A stretch of DNA of 64,000 nucleotides from Brevibacillus dissolubilis. GTDB lineage: Bacteria; Bacillota; Bacilli; Brevibacillales; Brevibacillaceae. Of the stretch, positions 54,935 to 62,612 are shown one piece after another. The notes below the pieces were generated by a model that made no database searches, was not told the origin of the DNA, and saw only the letters and a list, made by a program, of their open reading frames with translations. Each line of letters starts with the position of its first letter. Position 1 is the first letter of the stretch. Both the position numbers and the translations under genes were made by a program. The stretch spans positions 62,001 to 126,000 of the forward strand of contig NZ_VCNA01000006.1 of assembly GCF_006170445.1 (NCBI RefSeq), read 5' to 3'.

Positions 54935-56290
54935 ATGAATCAGATCACTTTGGAGAAGCAAACGAAATCCTCTCTCTATGTAACCATATGGAGATGGCAT
55001 TTCTATGCCGGACTTATTTTTACCCCTTTTCTTTTTATTCTGGCGGTGACGGGGGCCGTTTATTTATTCAAACCACAGTTGGAACAGTGGATGTACCATG
55101 ATTATTACGAGGTCCAAGCCCAACAGGAAAAAATACCGGCTTCCAAGCAACTGGAAGAAGTGATGAAACAATACCCCGAAGCCAAGGTGACCAGATACCG
55201 TCCGGGGGAAGCGCCGACACGTTCGGCTGAAGTGAAAATCAACCTAAACGATGAATCCATTACGGTGTTTGTCAATCCGTATACGGGTAAGCTCATCGGT
55301 GAATTGAATGATCAAGACCGCTTGATGGATCGGATCGAGGAGTTTCATGGGGAATTGATGATAGGCACCACAGGAGACCGAATCGTGGAATTGGCTGCCT
55401 GCTGGTCGATCATCTTACTTGCGACGGGAATGTATCTGTGGTTCCCTAAGCAAGCGAAGATACGGGGTGTCTTGATCCCCCGATTCACTGGTGATCGAAG
55501 ACAGATGTTGAGAGACTTGCACGCGGTTCCTGCTTTTTGGCTGTCGGCTGGGGTGCTTTTTCTGGCGGTCACGGGGTTACTCTGGTCTGGCTTCTGGGGG
55601 AATCAGGTACAGCTCCTCACGACCAATGCAGGGGTCGGCTATCCGCCCTCTATCTGGGTTGGCAGTGCACCAACCAGCACGTTGAAGACCAAAGAGATCG
55701 CCGAGGTTCCGTGGAATGCTCAGAATCTGGATGTGCCATCTTCAAAAGTCCATCAGGGATATGTTCCGGTATCCATCGATGATGTGGTAGACGTTACGAA
55801 TCAATTGAAGATTCATCCGAGCTATACGGTGATTTTCCCGAAAAGTGAGGAAGGCGTCTATACTATCTCTGCTTTTCCACCGAAAGCAAAAGACGAAGCA
55901 ACCATCCACATTGACCAGTACACAGGGGCTGTCTTAGCCGATTACCGATATGATCACTACCAACCGCTTGGGAAACTGATGGCATGGGGGATTACGGTGC
56001 ATAAAGGCTTGGAGTACGGACTCCCGAATCAGCTGATGGGGCTTCTCGTATGCATGGGGATCGTGGGCATGGTCGTCAGCGGTTTGATCCTGTGGTGGAG
56101 ACGTAAGCCGACAGGACACTTAGGAGCACCGAAGGCACCAGAAGTAAGAAAAATGAAAGGCCTGGTCGTGCTTATGGCCATCTTTGGCATCGTCTTTCCG
56201 CTGGTCGGGGCTTCTCTGATCCTTGTTTTCCTGATCGATTGGCTGATGATTCAACGGGTTCCCGCTTTCAAAAAATATCTGAATGCATGA
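54935..56290 (+). CDS. PepSY-associated membrane protein (PiuB-like)
   Basis: A 451-residue protein with four or more membrane helices. IWRWHFYAGLIFTPFLFILAVTGAVYLFKPQLEQWMY is the PepSY_TM N-terminal block; a PepSY-like external domain (EEVMKQYPEAKVTRYRPGE...VFVNPYTGKLIGEL) and a second PepSY near IHIDQYTGAVLADYRYDHYQPLGKLMAWGI follow, with LHAVPAFWLSAGVLFLAVTGLLWSGF. The family is linked to siderophore or copper-related functions in other bacteria. AAGGAG precedes ATG 54935. Its stop overlaps the ATG at 56287 of the next gene's frame. Confidence 0.88.
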   Translation: MNQITLEKQTKSSLYVTIWRWHFYAGLIFTPFLFILAVTGAVYLFKPQLEQWMYHDYYEVQAQQEKIPASKQLEEVMKQYPEAKVTRYRPGEAPTRSAEVKINLNDESITVFVNPYTGKLIGELNDQDRLMDRIEEFHGELMIGTTGDRIVELAACWSIILLATGMYLWFPKQAKIRGVLIPRFTGDRRQMLRDLHAVPAFWLSAGVLFLAVTGLLWSGFWGNQVQLLTTNAGVGYPPSIWVGSAPTSTLKTKEIAEVPWNAQNLDVPSSKVHQGYVPVSIDDVVDVTNQLKIHPSYTVIFPKSEEGVYTISAFPPKAKDEATIHIDQYTGAVLADYRYDHYQPLGKLMAWGITVHKGLEYGLPNQLMGLLVCMGIVGMVVSGLILWWRRKPTGHLGAPKAPEVRKMKGLVVLMAIFGIVFPLVGASLILVFLIDWLMIQRVPAFKKYLNA

Positions 56291-56322
56291 TCATGTCACA
56301 ACAGAGAGGCGGTTATAGACGA

Positions 56323-56781
56323 GTGAAAATGTATGTACAGTTGCTTTGGATCTTTCTTTTTGGACTATTCCTAACGGCATGTTCGGTCGATCAAGAAGCG
56401 GTCCAACTATACAGGCAAGAAAAGCCGATTGATATAGAGATTACCGTGCCAAATCCAATCGTACTGAATCAACCCCAGATCTTCACAGCGGTTCTTCGTC
56501 AAGACGGGAGTGCGGTGGATGATGCGGAGGATGTCCGTTTTATGATCTGGAAGGAAGGCAGTACAAGCCCGCATGATACCATGGCCGCGAGTAACGCAGG
56601 CAACGGAACATATACAGTAGAAAAGACCATCGATGGAGACGGGGTCTACTACGTGAAGGTACAAGCTAGTGCAGATGGCTCTAAGGTAATGCCAACCAAG
56701 CGATTCATCGTAGGTGACATACCAGAAGGCTTTGATTTAGGTAACAAGCAAGATAGTGGACATCATCACGAGCACCATTAA
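56323..56781 (+). CDS. YtkA/FixH-like lipoprotein with His-rich tail
   Basis: A 152-residue lipoprotein (GTG 56323; ATG 56287 overlapping the previous stop is an alternative). Signal peptide MYVQLLWIFLFGLFLTACS with lipobox LTAC. The YtkA-like domain has PIVLNQPQIFTAVLRQDGSAVDDAEDVRFMIWKEG and NGTYTVEKTIDGDGVYYVKVQAS, followed by the terminal GHHHEHH, which suggests metal binding. Together with the PepSY protein it may act in copper or iron handling or cytochrome maturation; inference only. Confidence 0.8.
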   Translation: MKMYVQLLWIFLFGLFLTACSVDQEAVQLYRQEKPIDIEITVPNPIVLNQPQIFTAVLRQDGSAVDDAEDVRFMIWKEGSTSPHDTMAASNAGNGTYTVEKTIDGDGVYYVKVQASADGSKVMPTKRFIVGDIPEGFDLGNKQDSGHHHEHH

Positions 56782-56799
56782 TTCCACATTAAGACATGG

Positions 56800-56837
56800 A
56801 AAACCGACTTCTCTGTAATCAAAGAGAGGTCGGTTTT
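56800..56837 (+). terminator. Terminator after the YtkA-like gene
   Basis: Stem AAAACCGACTTCTCT / AGAGAGGTCGGTTTT, followed by ATTTAG. Confidence 0.8.
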
Positions 56838-56861
56838 ATTTAGTAATTTTAGTAATGCTGG

Positions 56862-57335
56862 CTATGTGGTTGGCTGGTATCTGTTGGCCACCTCATGATC
56901 AGACGACATTTCCAAGATCGGATACGCATATCCGCGCATGGTATCCTCGTACTGAGCAATGGCGTCCACTAACTTTTGTTCACTACGGTGTACAGCGATC
57001 AATTTCTCTGCAAGTGTCGCCGCATCTCGTAAGGCGGTGTTGGCTCCTGCTCCAAAGCTTGGCGGCATGGCATGGATGGCATCACCGAGCACGGTAACCC
57101 TTGTCGTCTGCCATGGTGCTGTCGGTTTGACCCTGCGGATGGCGTGCGGTGCAATGGTTGAGACATCGACTCTCTCCACGAGACCTCTCAGATCAGGTCC
57201 CCATGTCTTGACCGCATCCTTCATCAGCTGGTGCAGCTCCTGCTTTTGTACAAACTGGGCGGTGCCAAAATCGCTGAGTATGAATGCTAAGCTGCACACC
57301 CCCAAGATTACTCTGTCACTCTGCTGTTTTGACAT
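56862..57335 (-). pseudogene. FAD-dependent monooxygenase, C-terminal fragment
   Basis: 157 residues matching only the C-terminal third of PF01494-type flavoprotein monooxygenases: WQTTRVTVLGDAIHAMPPSFGAGANTALRDAATLAEKLIAV, with the GDAIHAMPP FAD motif. The N-terminal Rossmann GxGxxG and the central part are missing; a full gene would be about 400 residues. The fragment ends where the tetR promoter begins, so a deletion probably joined these sequences. Confidence 0.75.
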
Positions 57336-57357
57336 TTGAAAACTTGTTTTTTACTAT
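57329..57357 (+). promoter_or_regulatory. Promoter of the tetR gene
   Basis: TTGACA (57329-57334) with 17-bp spacing to TACTAT (57352-57357), close to the sigma-A consensus. Confidence 0.6.
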
Positions 57358-57400
57358 TAATCTAGTTAGTCGTGTTATGAAAGCAAGGGGAGATTGTGTA

Positions 57401-57976
57401 ATGACAACCAAACCAGATTCGCGGGAGAAAATCCTTCAAACGGCCTCACGCCTGTTCCAGCTGCAAGGGTATCATGCCACAGGCTTAAATCAGATCATCA
57501 AAGAGAGCGGATCACCCAAAGGCTCCCTGTATCACTATTTCCCCAACGGAAAGGAAGAGCTGGCCGTCGAAGCCGTTACCTATACAGGCAAGTACATTCA
57601 AGCCAAGCTGCAGGACACACTGGAGCAAATCGCGGACCCGCTCGAAGCGATCCAGCTTTTTATCAGAGAAACAGCCAACCAATTCGATCATCCAGACAGC
57701 ATCGAGGGAATTCCAGTCGGACTGTTGGCCAGCGAGACGGCCTTGATTAGTGAACCCCTGCGAATCGCCTGCATGAAGGCATTTACCAGCTGGGAGACTA
57801 CGATTGCCGATAAATTAATCCGATGCGGCTATGCCAAAGAAGAAGCACATCAGTTCGGCATGCTCATGAATACCATGATCGGTGGAGGCATTATGCTTTC
57901 CCTGACCAATGCGGATAAAACCCCGCTGCTGCTGCTTGCAGAAAAGATTCCGGTCTTGTTGGAGAAAAAAGGATAG
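57401..57976 (+). CDS. TetR-family regulator (LmrA/YxaF-like)
   Basis: A 191-residue repressor: REKILQTASRLFQLQGYHATGLNQIIKESGSPKGSLYHYFPNGKEELAVEAV, with the N-terminal helix-turn-helix like that of LmrA/YxaF and the C-terminal part with GIPVGLLASETALISEPLRIACMKAF. In B. subtilis these proteins repress the quercetin dioxygenase gene yxaG. Here the next gene is a YxaG homologue with a matching operator, supporting the same circuit. ATG 57401 follows AAGGGGAG. Confidence 0.92.
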   Translation: MTTKPDSREKILQTASRLFQLQGYHATGLNQIIKESGSPKGSLYHYFPNGKEELAVEAVTYTGKYIQAKLQDTLEQIADPLEAIQLFIRETANQFDHPDSIEGIPVGLLASETALISEPLRIACMKAFTSWETTIADKLIRCGYAKEEAHQFGMLMNTMIGGGIMLSLTNADKTPLLLLAEKIPVLLEKKG

Positions 57977-57980
57977 CCTT

Positions 57981-58019
57981 TTGGTTGTCCTTTGCGATAC
58001 TATTATATAGACTGGTCTA
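57981..58019 (+). promoter_or_regulatory. Quercetinase promoter with LmrA/YxaF-type operator
   Basis: TTGGTT (57981-57986), 17-bp spacer, TATATA (58004-58009). It is overlapped by TAGACTGGTCTA (58008-58019), which resembles the Bacillus LmrA/YxaF box (TAGAC-N2-GTCTA). Repression by the adjacent TetR protein and release by flavonoid is expected. Confidence 0.6.
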
Positions 58020-58061
58020 TTTATATAAATCTGATTAATAAAGAAAGGGGTTGCCACCCTA

Positions 58062-59084
58062 GTGACAAACCTAGTAATCAATGCGCTCCCACAAGAAAAA
58101 ATGCCTTATCTGCTGAGAAGCGGAGAGGGAAGACGTTACCTGTTCGGCAGACAAGTCGCCACGATCATGGCAGATGCCAAGAGTACAGGTGATGTGCTGG
58201 AGATGATTCTGCTCTCCGGGGGAAAAGGAGACGCTTTCCCAGCGATTGTCCATCGGCATACACATAAAGGAATCCTCGTGCTTGACGGCAAGCTGGAGCT
58301 TTCGCTCAATGAGCAGAACTATCTCCTATTGCCAGGCGATTACGCGCACATCCCGGCTGGAACTATCCACAGCTATCAGATGCAGAGCCATCGAACCAGA
58401 TTCGTCTCCTACTCCGTACAGGGGAACCTCGCGCAGATGTACTCTATCATCGGGAAACCCTATGATAAGGTCGAATACCCACCGCATGTCAGCAGTGAGA
58501 TTTCAAGCGAACATTTTGCAGAGGTCTCAGCGGTTGCTGATGTTGAGTTTACCCAGAATGGGCCACAAGCGGGTAAGGCTGTCTTAGCTGAACAGACGAA
58601 GCTGCCTGATCAAGTGGTTCCTTATGTACTGGAGTCAGGTGAGGGGGACCGCCTGTTGACCGGTGATCAGCTCCATCGAATCCTTGCAACCCAGAAGAAC
58701 ACCGATGGGCAATTCATTATCGTTGCCTCTGACGGGCCGAAAGGAGAACGGATCGTCGATCACTACCATGAGCATCACACCGAGACGTTCTTTTGTCTGG
58801 AAGGACAGATGACGATGTGGGCCAACGGTGAGGAGATCCGGCTGAACCCAGGCGATTTTCTGCATGTCCCTGCCAACACCGTTCACTCGTATCGTCTGGA
58901 TTCACACTATACCAAGGTTGTAGGGATGCTGGCCTCCGGTCTTTTCGAGCCGTTCTTCCGTACCTTGGGCGATGAGTATGAGCCTTATATGTTCCCAAGT
59001 GAACCACAGCCTTTGCGGTTCGACCGGGTGTTGCAAAACATCGGGAACTTGGATTTGAAGGTAGTCTCCAAAGTCACTCCATAA
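58062..59084 (+). CDS. Bicupin quercetin 2,3-dioxygenase-like protein
   Basis: A 340-residue bicupin, collinear with B. subtilis YxaG (337 residues, recalled). The C-terminal cupin has all four metal ligands at the expected positions (H234, H236, E241, H275). In the N-terminal cupin H64 and H103 are kept, but the ligand positions 62 and 69 are Ile and Lys instead of His and Glu (IVHRHTHKG). The protein would cleave quercetin to a depside and CO if the remaining site is active. GTG start 58062 with AAAGAAAGGGG upstream. It follows the TetR gene and the operator. Confidence 0.85.
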   Translation: MTNLVINALPQEKMPYLLRSGEGRRYLFGRQVATIMADAKSTGDVLEMILLSGGKGDAFPAIVHRHTHKGILVLDGKLELSLNEQNYLLLPGDYAHIPAGTIHSYQMQSHRTRFVSYSVQGNLAQMYSIIGKPYDKVEYPPHVSSEISSEHFAEVSAVADVEFTQNGPQAGKAVLAEQTKLPDQVVPYVLESGEGDRLLTGDQLHRILATQKNTDGQFIIVASDGPKGERIVDHYHEHHTETFFCLEGQMTMWANGEEIRLNPGDFLHVPANTVHSYRLDSHYTKVVGMLASGLFEPFFRTLGDEYEPYMFPSEPQPLRFDRVLQNIGNLDLKVVSKVTP

Positions 59085-59152
59085 GAAATACGGTACAGCC
59101 GTCTATGTCCGTACGGGCTTCCGTCTAAATAAGAAAACCGCCTTTTCTGCTG

Positions 59153-59198
59153 GGATGAATCTGTTCACCATAAATCATGGGATGGATTCATCCTTTTT
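59153..59198 (+). terminator. Terminator after the quercetinase gene
   Basis: Stem GGATGAATC / GATTCATCC with a long loop, then five T. Confidence 0.65.
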
Positions 59199-59261
59199 CC
59201 TGCTTGTTCGACAGGTATCGGGGGAATTCTGTTCAGTCCACCAAAAAAAGTCAACCAATCA

Positions 59262-59288
59262 TGAAACCGCTCCCGCTGTTAATACGTA
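59262..59288 (+). promoter_or_regulatory. Sigma-W-type ECF promoter of the NfeD-flotillin operon
   Basis: TGAAACC (59262-59268), 16-bp spacer, CGTA (59285-59288): an exact match to the sigma-W consensus TGAAAC-N16/17-CGTA. The B. subtilis yuaF-floT-yuaI operon is sigma-W dependent, so conservation of control is likely. Confidence 0.7.
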
Positions 59289-59341
59289 TAACTTATTGCA
59301 AAGCTGGATGATTAAGGAAAATACAAAAAGGAGGAGAGCAC

Positions 59342-59869
59342 ATGGGATGGCTGGAGATGCTTTTTCTGATCTGCATTCTGTTCGGACTGGTTTATGCCAT
59401 CATCATCCTATTGTTTGGGGACCATCACGGTGAGTGGCTGGGGCATTTTCAGGTGCCCGTCTTACAGCCAATCAGCCTGGTCAACGGGATTGCAGCATTC
59501 GGGGGAAGCGGTCTGGTTCTGCGCTATCTGACTCCTTTTCACACTGGCTTTGTAGTTGGATTGGCACTCTTGTGTGGGGTACTGATGGCTTTTGCCGCTT
59601 ATTTCATCTGGGTGAGACCGATGCGTGATGCAGAGACGTCGACAGGCTACTCGGTGCAGAGTCTGATCGGCAAAATCGCAGAGGTACACACGACAATCCC
59701 GGCAAAAGGTCACGGGGAGGTCCTCATCCCGATGATCAATGGCACGACCCACCACATCGCCGCCAGTCTGGAGGGCGTCGAGATTCGCGAGGGGGCGAAG
59801 GTGATCGTCGTCACAGTGGAGGAGCACGTCCTGTACGTCATGGGGTACCGGTTCACAGGCAAGTCGTAA
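59342..59869 (+). CDS. NfeD-like membrane protein (YuaF-like)
   Basis: A 175-residue protein with an N-terminal membrane helix (FLICILFGLVYAIIILLFG), two further hydrophobic stretches and a C-terminal OB-fold domain (SLIGKIAEVHTTIPAKGHGEVLIPMINGTTHHIAASLEGVEIREGAKVIVV) typical of NfeD/YuaF. It is placed with flotillin, as YuaF is with FloT. It probably works with flotillin in membrane microdomain organisation. GGAGGAG precedes ATG. Confidence 0.9.
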   Translation: MGWLEMLFLICILFGLVYAIIILLFGDHHGEWLGHFQVPVLQPISLVNGIAAFGGSGLVLRYLTPFHTGFVVGLALLCGVLMAFAAYFIWVRPMRDAETSTGYSVQSLIGKIAEVHTTIPAKGHGEVLIPMINGTTHHIAASLEGVEIREGAKVIVVTVEEHVLYVMGYRFTGKS

Positions 59870-59909
59870 GCAGCAGGTAAAAGGGAAAGAGTAGAGGGGG
59901 AGCACTCAC

Positions 59910-61484
59910 ATGGAATCTATGGTATTCGTTGCAGTCATCGCTGTCGTGGCCGTGTTCATTGTGCTGGGGATCGCTTTTTGGGCGCGTTACAAGACCGTGG
60001 GCGCTGATGAAGCGATGATCGTGACAGGGAGTTTTTTAGGGTCCAAAAATGTACAGACAGATGAATCCGGCAGCAAGATGAAAATCGTCCGGGGCGGCGG
60101 TTCGTTCATCCTACCGATTTTTCAACAGGCTAATTTTATCAGCCTGCTCAGCCATAAGCTGGATGTGACCACACCAGAGGTCTACACCGAGCAGGGCGTA
60201 CCTGTGATGGCAGACGGTGTCGCAATCATCAAGGTGGGCGGCTCGATTGAAGATATCGCCACGGCCGCCGAGCAGTTCATGGGCAAATCAGACGAAGCGC
60301 TCAAAGCAGAGGCCCAAGAGGTTCTCGAAGGCTACCTGCGTGCGATCCTCGGCAGTATGACGGTGGAAGAGATTTATAAAAACCGCGAACGTTTTGCCCA
60401 AGAAGTGCAATCTGTCGCGGCCAAAGACCTGAAAAAGATGGGACTCAATATCGTCAGCTTCACGATCAAGGACGTCCGTGACAAAAACGGCTATCTCGCC
60501 GCACTCGGTATCCCGCAGATCGCCGCTGTCAAGCGTGACGCGATGATCTCCCAAGCCGAAGCAGACAAGGAATCCCGCATCAAGCAGGCCCGTGCCGAAG
60601 AAGAGGCCAAAAAGGCAGAACTGCTCAAAGAGACCAACATCGCTGAAGCGGAAAAAGAAAAAGAGCTGAAGGTCGCAGCCTTCAAGCAGGAGCAAGACCA
60701 AGCCAAAGCATCGGCAGACCAAGCTTACAAGCTGCAGGAAGCCGTCACCAAGCAAAAGGTAACCGAAGAAGAAATGAAGATCGACATCGTCCGCAAGCAG
60801 AAGGAAATCGAGCTGGAAGAAAAAGAAATCCTCCGCCGCGAGCGTCAATACGATGCCGAAGTGAAGAAAAAAGCCGACGCCGACCGCTACGCTGTCGAGC
60901 AGCAGGCCGAGGCGGACAAAGCGAAGCGGATGCGCGAAGCCGACGCACTGAGCTACCGTATCGAAGCGGAAGCACGGGCCCAAGCCGAACAGCAACGTCT
61001 CGCTGGGGTGGCGCAAGCTGATGCGGAGAAGGCACGCGGTACAGCCGAAGCAGACGTCATCCGCCTCAAGCTTGATGCCGAAGCAGAAGGGAAGCGCAAG
61101 CTGGCAGAAGCTTATGAAATGTTCGGTCAGGCGGCCATCCTCGATATCGTCGCCCGCATGCTCCCAGAGCTGGCTGAAAAAGTGGCGGAGCCGATGAAAG
61201 CAATCGACAAGGTCACTATCATCGATACTGGTAACGGCCAAGGCGACGGCGTCAACCGTCTCAGCACCAACGTGACCAAAATGATGGCTCAACTGCCTGA
61301 GATGCTCAAAGACGTGTCCGGACTGGATATGACAGAGATGATCCAGAATTTTGTCCAGCGCGGTCAGGCAACAGGTGGGAAAACAGGTGCCGATACAGAG
61401 AACAAGGGCAACGCCCCGGCATTTGATCTGAATGCGGCTGCTGCTGCTCTCATGGAGAAAAAGGATCAGGAGCATCAGGAGTAA
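59910..61484 (+). CDS. floT: Flotillin (FloT/YuaG-type)
   Basis: A 524-residue SPFH protein. An N-terminal hairpin membrane helix (VFVAVIAVVAVFIVLGIAFWARY) precedes the PHB/SPFH domain (GGGSFILPIFQQANFISLLSHKLDV...VMADGVAIIKVGGSIEDIATAAEQF). A long coiled coil of EA/AE repeats (about 210-395; KKAELLKETNIAEAEKEKEL and on) and a C-terminal region with LPEMLKDVSGLDMTEMIQNF follow. It scaffolds functional membrane microdomains and signalling proteins. It is 40 bp after the NfeD gene and shares its sigma-W promoter. Confidence 0.95.
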   Translation: MESMVFVAVIAVVAVFIVLGIAFWARYKTVGADEAMIVTGSFLGSKNVQTDESGSKMKIVRGGGSFILPIFQQANFISLLSHKLDVTTPEVYTEQGVPVMADGVAIIKVGGSIEDIATAAEQFMGKSDEALKAEAQEVLEGYLRAILGSMTVEEIYKNRERFAQEVQSVAAKDLKKMGLNIVSFTIKDVRDKNGYLAALGIPQIAAVKRDAMISQAEADKESRIKQARAEEEAKKAELLKETNIAEAEKEKELKVAAFKQEQDQAKASADQAYKLQEAVTKQKVTEEEMKIDIVRKQKEIELEEKEILRRERQYDAEVKKKADADRYAVEQQAEADKAKRMREADALSYRIEAEARAQAEQQRLAGVAQADAEKARGTAEADVIRLKLDAEAEGKRKLAEAYEMFGQAAILDIVARMLPELAEKVAEPMKAIDKVTIIDTGNGQGDGVNRLSTNVTKMMAQLPEMLKDVSGLDMTEMIQNFVQRGQATGGKTGADTENKGNAPAFDLNAAAAALMEKKDQEHQE

Positions 61485-61520
61485 CGCTTCATGAGTTAGC
61501 TAACAGACAGCGAACACCAC

Positions 61521-61559
61521 AAAAGCCAGCTTACACGCGGTCAGCGCAAGCTGGCTTTT
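61521..61559 (+). terminator. Terminator of the NfeD-flotillin operon
   Basis: Perfect 12-bp stem AAAAGCCAGCTT / AAGCTGGCTTTT. Confidence 0.85.
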
Positions 61560-61640
61560 CCCTGTTTTCCAAATTGACAGAATCCTTCCAAAGCTGTTAC
61601 GATCAATCCAACCAAACCTACAAGTACAGGAGTCTTTCTG

Positions 61641-62405
61641 ATGACATACGCAACTCCATCCCTTTATGTAGAACCGATTCGTCTGATCCGTTCTGATGCC
61701 ACCTTTCCAGCGGCGATTTGTTTTTGCCATGATGCGGATATCCGCAGGTTATATACCCACCACCCCTTCCTGCATCCCAATGAGCAGGCTGTCTATATGA
61801 AGTATGAGCACGCCCGCCGCCAGAAAAGCTACCTTTTAGGCAGATATGTCGCCAAGCAGGCAACAGCTAAGCTGATCGGTGAGACCCAGCTGTCCCGCGT
61901 GGAGATCCGGCAGGGTGTGTTTCAGTTCCCGATCGTGGGTCATCCGACCTCGTCTAATGTGCAGGTCAGCCTGAGCCATTGCGATGATTTTGCCTGTGCA
62001 GTCGCTTTTCCCGAGGAACACCCCCTGGGTATCGACATCGAGGAGATCAATCCGGACCGCAACACCCTGATCCGCGACCAAGCGACTCCTGCCGAGCTTC
62101 GTCTGCTCAGCCAGCTGCCACTTGGTGAGGATGTAGCCATGACCACTCTGTGGACAGCCAAGGAAGCACTCTCCAAGATACTCCGGACGGGTATGATGAC
62201 CCCGTTTTCTCTTTTTGAGATGGAGAAGCTGACAGTGGCAGACGGTGTGGTCACAGGGGAGTATACGAATTTTGCCCAGTATAAGCTGGTGTCGTTTCAG
62301 CTGGGTGGTTATATCTGCACGATTGCCGCGCCTAGGCGGACAGAGCTGTCCTCGCTTCAGATCGGGCGCATCCAAGCTCAGTTTGCCTCGATGGGCACAC
62401 GGTAA
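61641..62405 (+). CDS. Sfp-type 4'-phosphopantetheinyl transferase
   Basis: A 254-residue PPTase with the family motifs: QVSLSHCDDFACAVAFPEEHPLGIDIEEI (Mg2+ site D-x-E) and LWTAKEALSK (W-x-x-KEA). It loads CoA's pantetheine arm onto carrier proteins of NRPS/PKS or fatty-acid synthase. No NRPS/PKS gene is in the window. CAGGAGT is 8 bp before ATG 61641. Confidence 0.92.
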   Translation: MTYATPSLYVEPIRLIRSDATFPAAICFCHDADIRRLYTHHPFLHPNEQAVYMKYEHARRQKSYLLGRYVAKQATAKLIGETQLSRVEIRQGVFQFPIVGHPTSSNVQVSLSHCDDFACAVAFPEEHPLGIDIEEINPDRNTLIRDQATPAELRLLSQLPLGEDVAMTTLWTAKEALSKILRTGMMTPFSLFEMEKLTVADGVVTGEYTNFAQYKLVSFQLGGYICTIAAPRRTELSSLQIGRIQAQFASMGTR

Positions 62406-62428
62406 AAAATCGCTTTCTATATACATAG

Positions 62429-62465
62429 ATACAACCCGCTTTGGACGAGGGGTTGTATTTTTTTT
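62429..62465 (+). terminator. Terminator after the Sfp-type gene
   Basis: Stem ATACAACCC / GGGTTGTAT with a 12-base loop and eight T. Confidence 0.85.
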
Positions 62466-62486
62466 GAAGAAAATCGAAAATACATA

Positions 62487-62515
62487 TTGCATAGGGTAGG
62501 GGGGTATAGTATTAT
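62487..62515 (+). promoter_or_regulatory. copA promoter with CsoR-like operator
   Basis: TTGCAT (62487-62492) is 17 bp from TATTAT (62510-62515). The spacer contains TAGGGTAGGGGGGTATAGTA (62492-62511), whose right half GGGGGTAT-GTA agrees with the B. subtilis CsoR operator of copZA. Copper-responsive derepression is expected. Confidence 0.6.
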
Positions 62516-62612
62516 TAAGTCATCAAGAACAGCACGACGAAGCACATCAAATGGTAATACTACAAAATACAGAGCTAACGGACCTTTAATCCTGCTCATG
62601 GAGGAGATAAAG

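Noticed and set aside
60288-61475. A 395-codon minus-strand frame opposite floT
   Set aside because: Shadow of the flotillin coiled coil; composition is Phe/Leu/Cys-rich and without a start signal.
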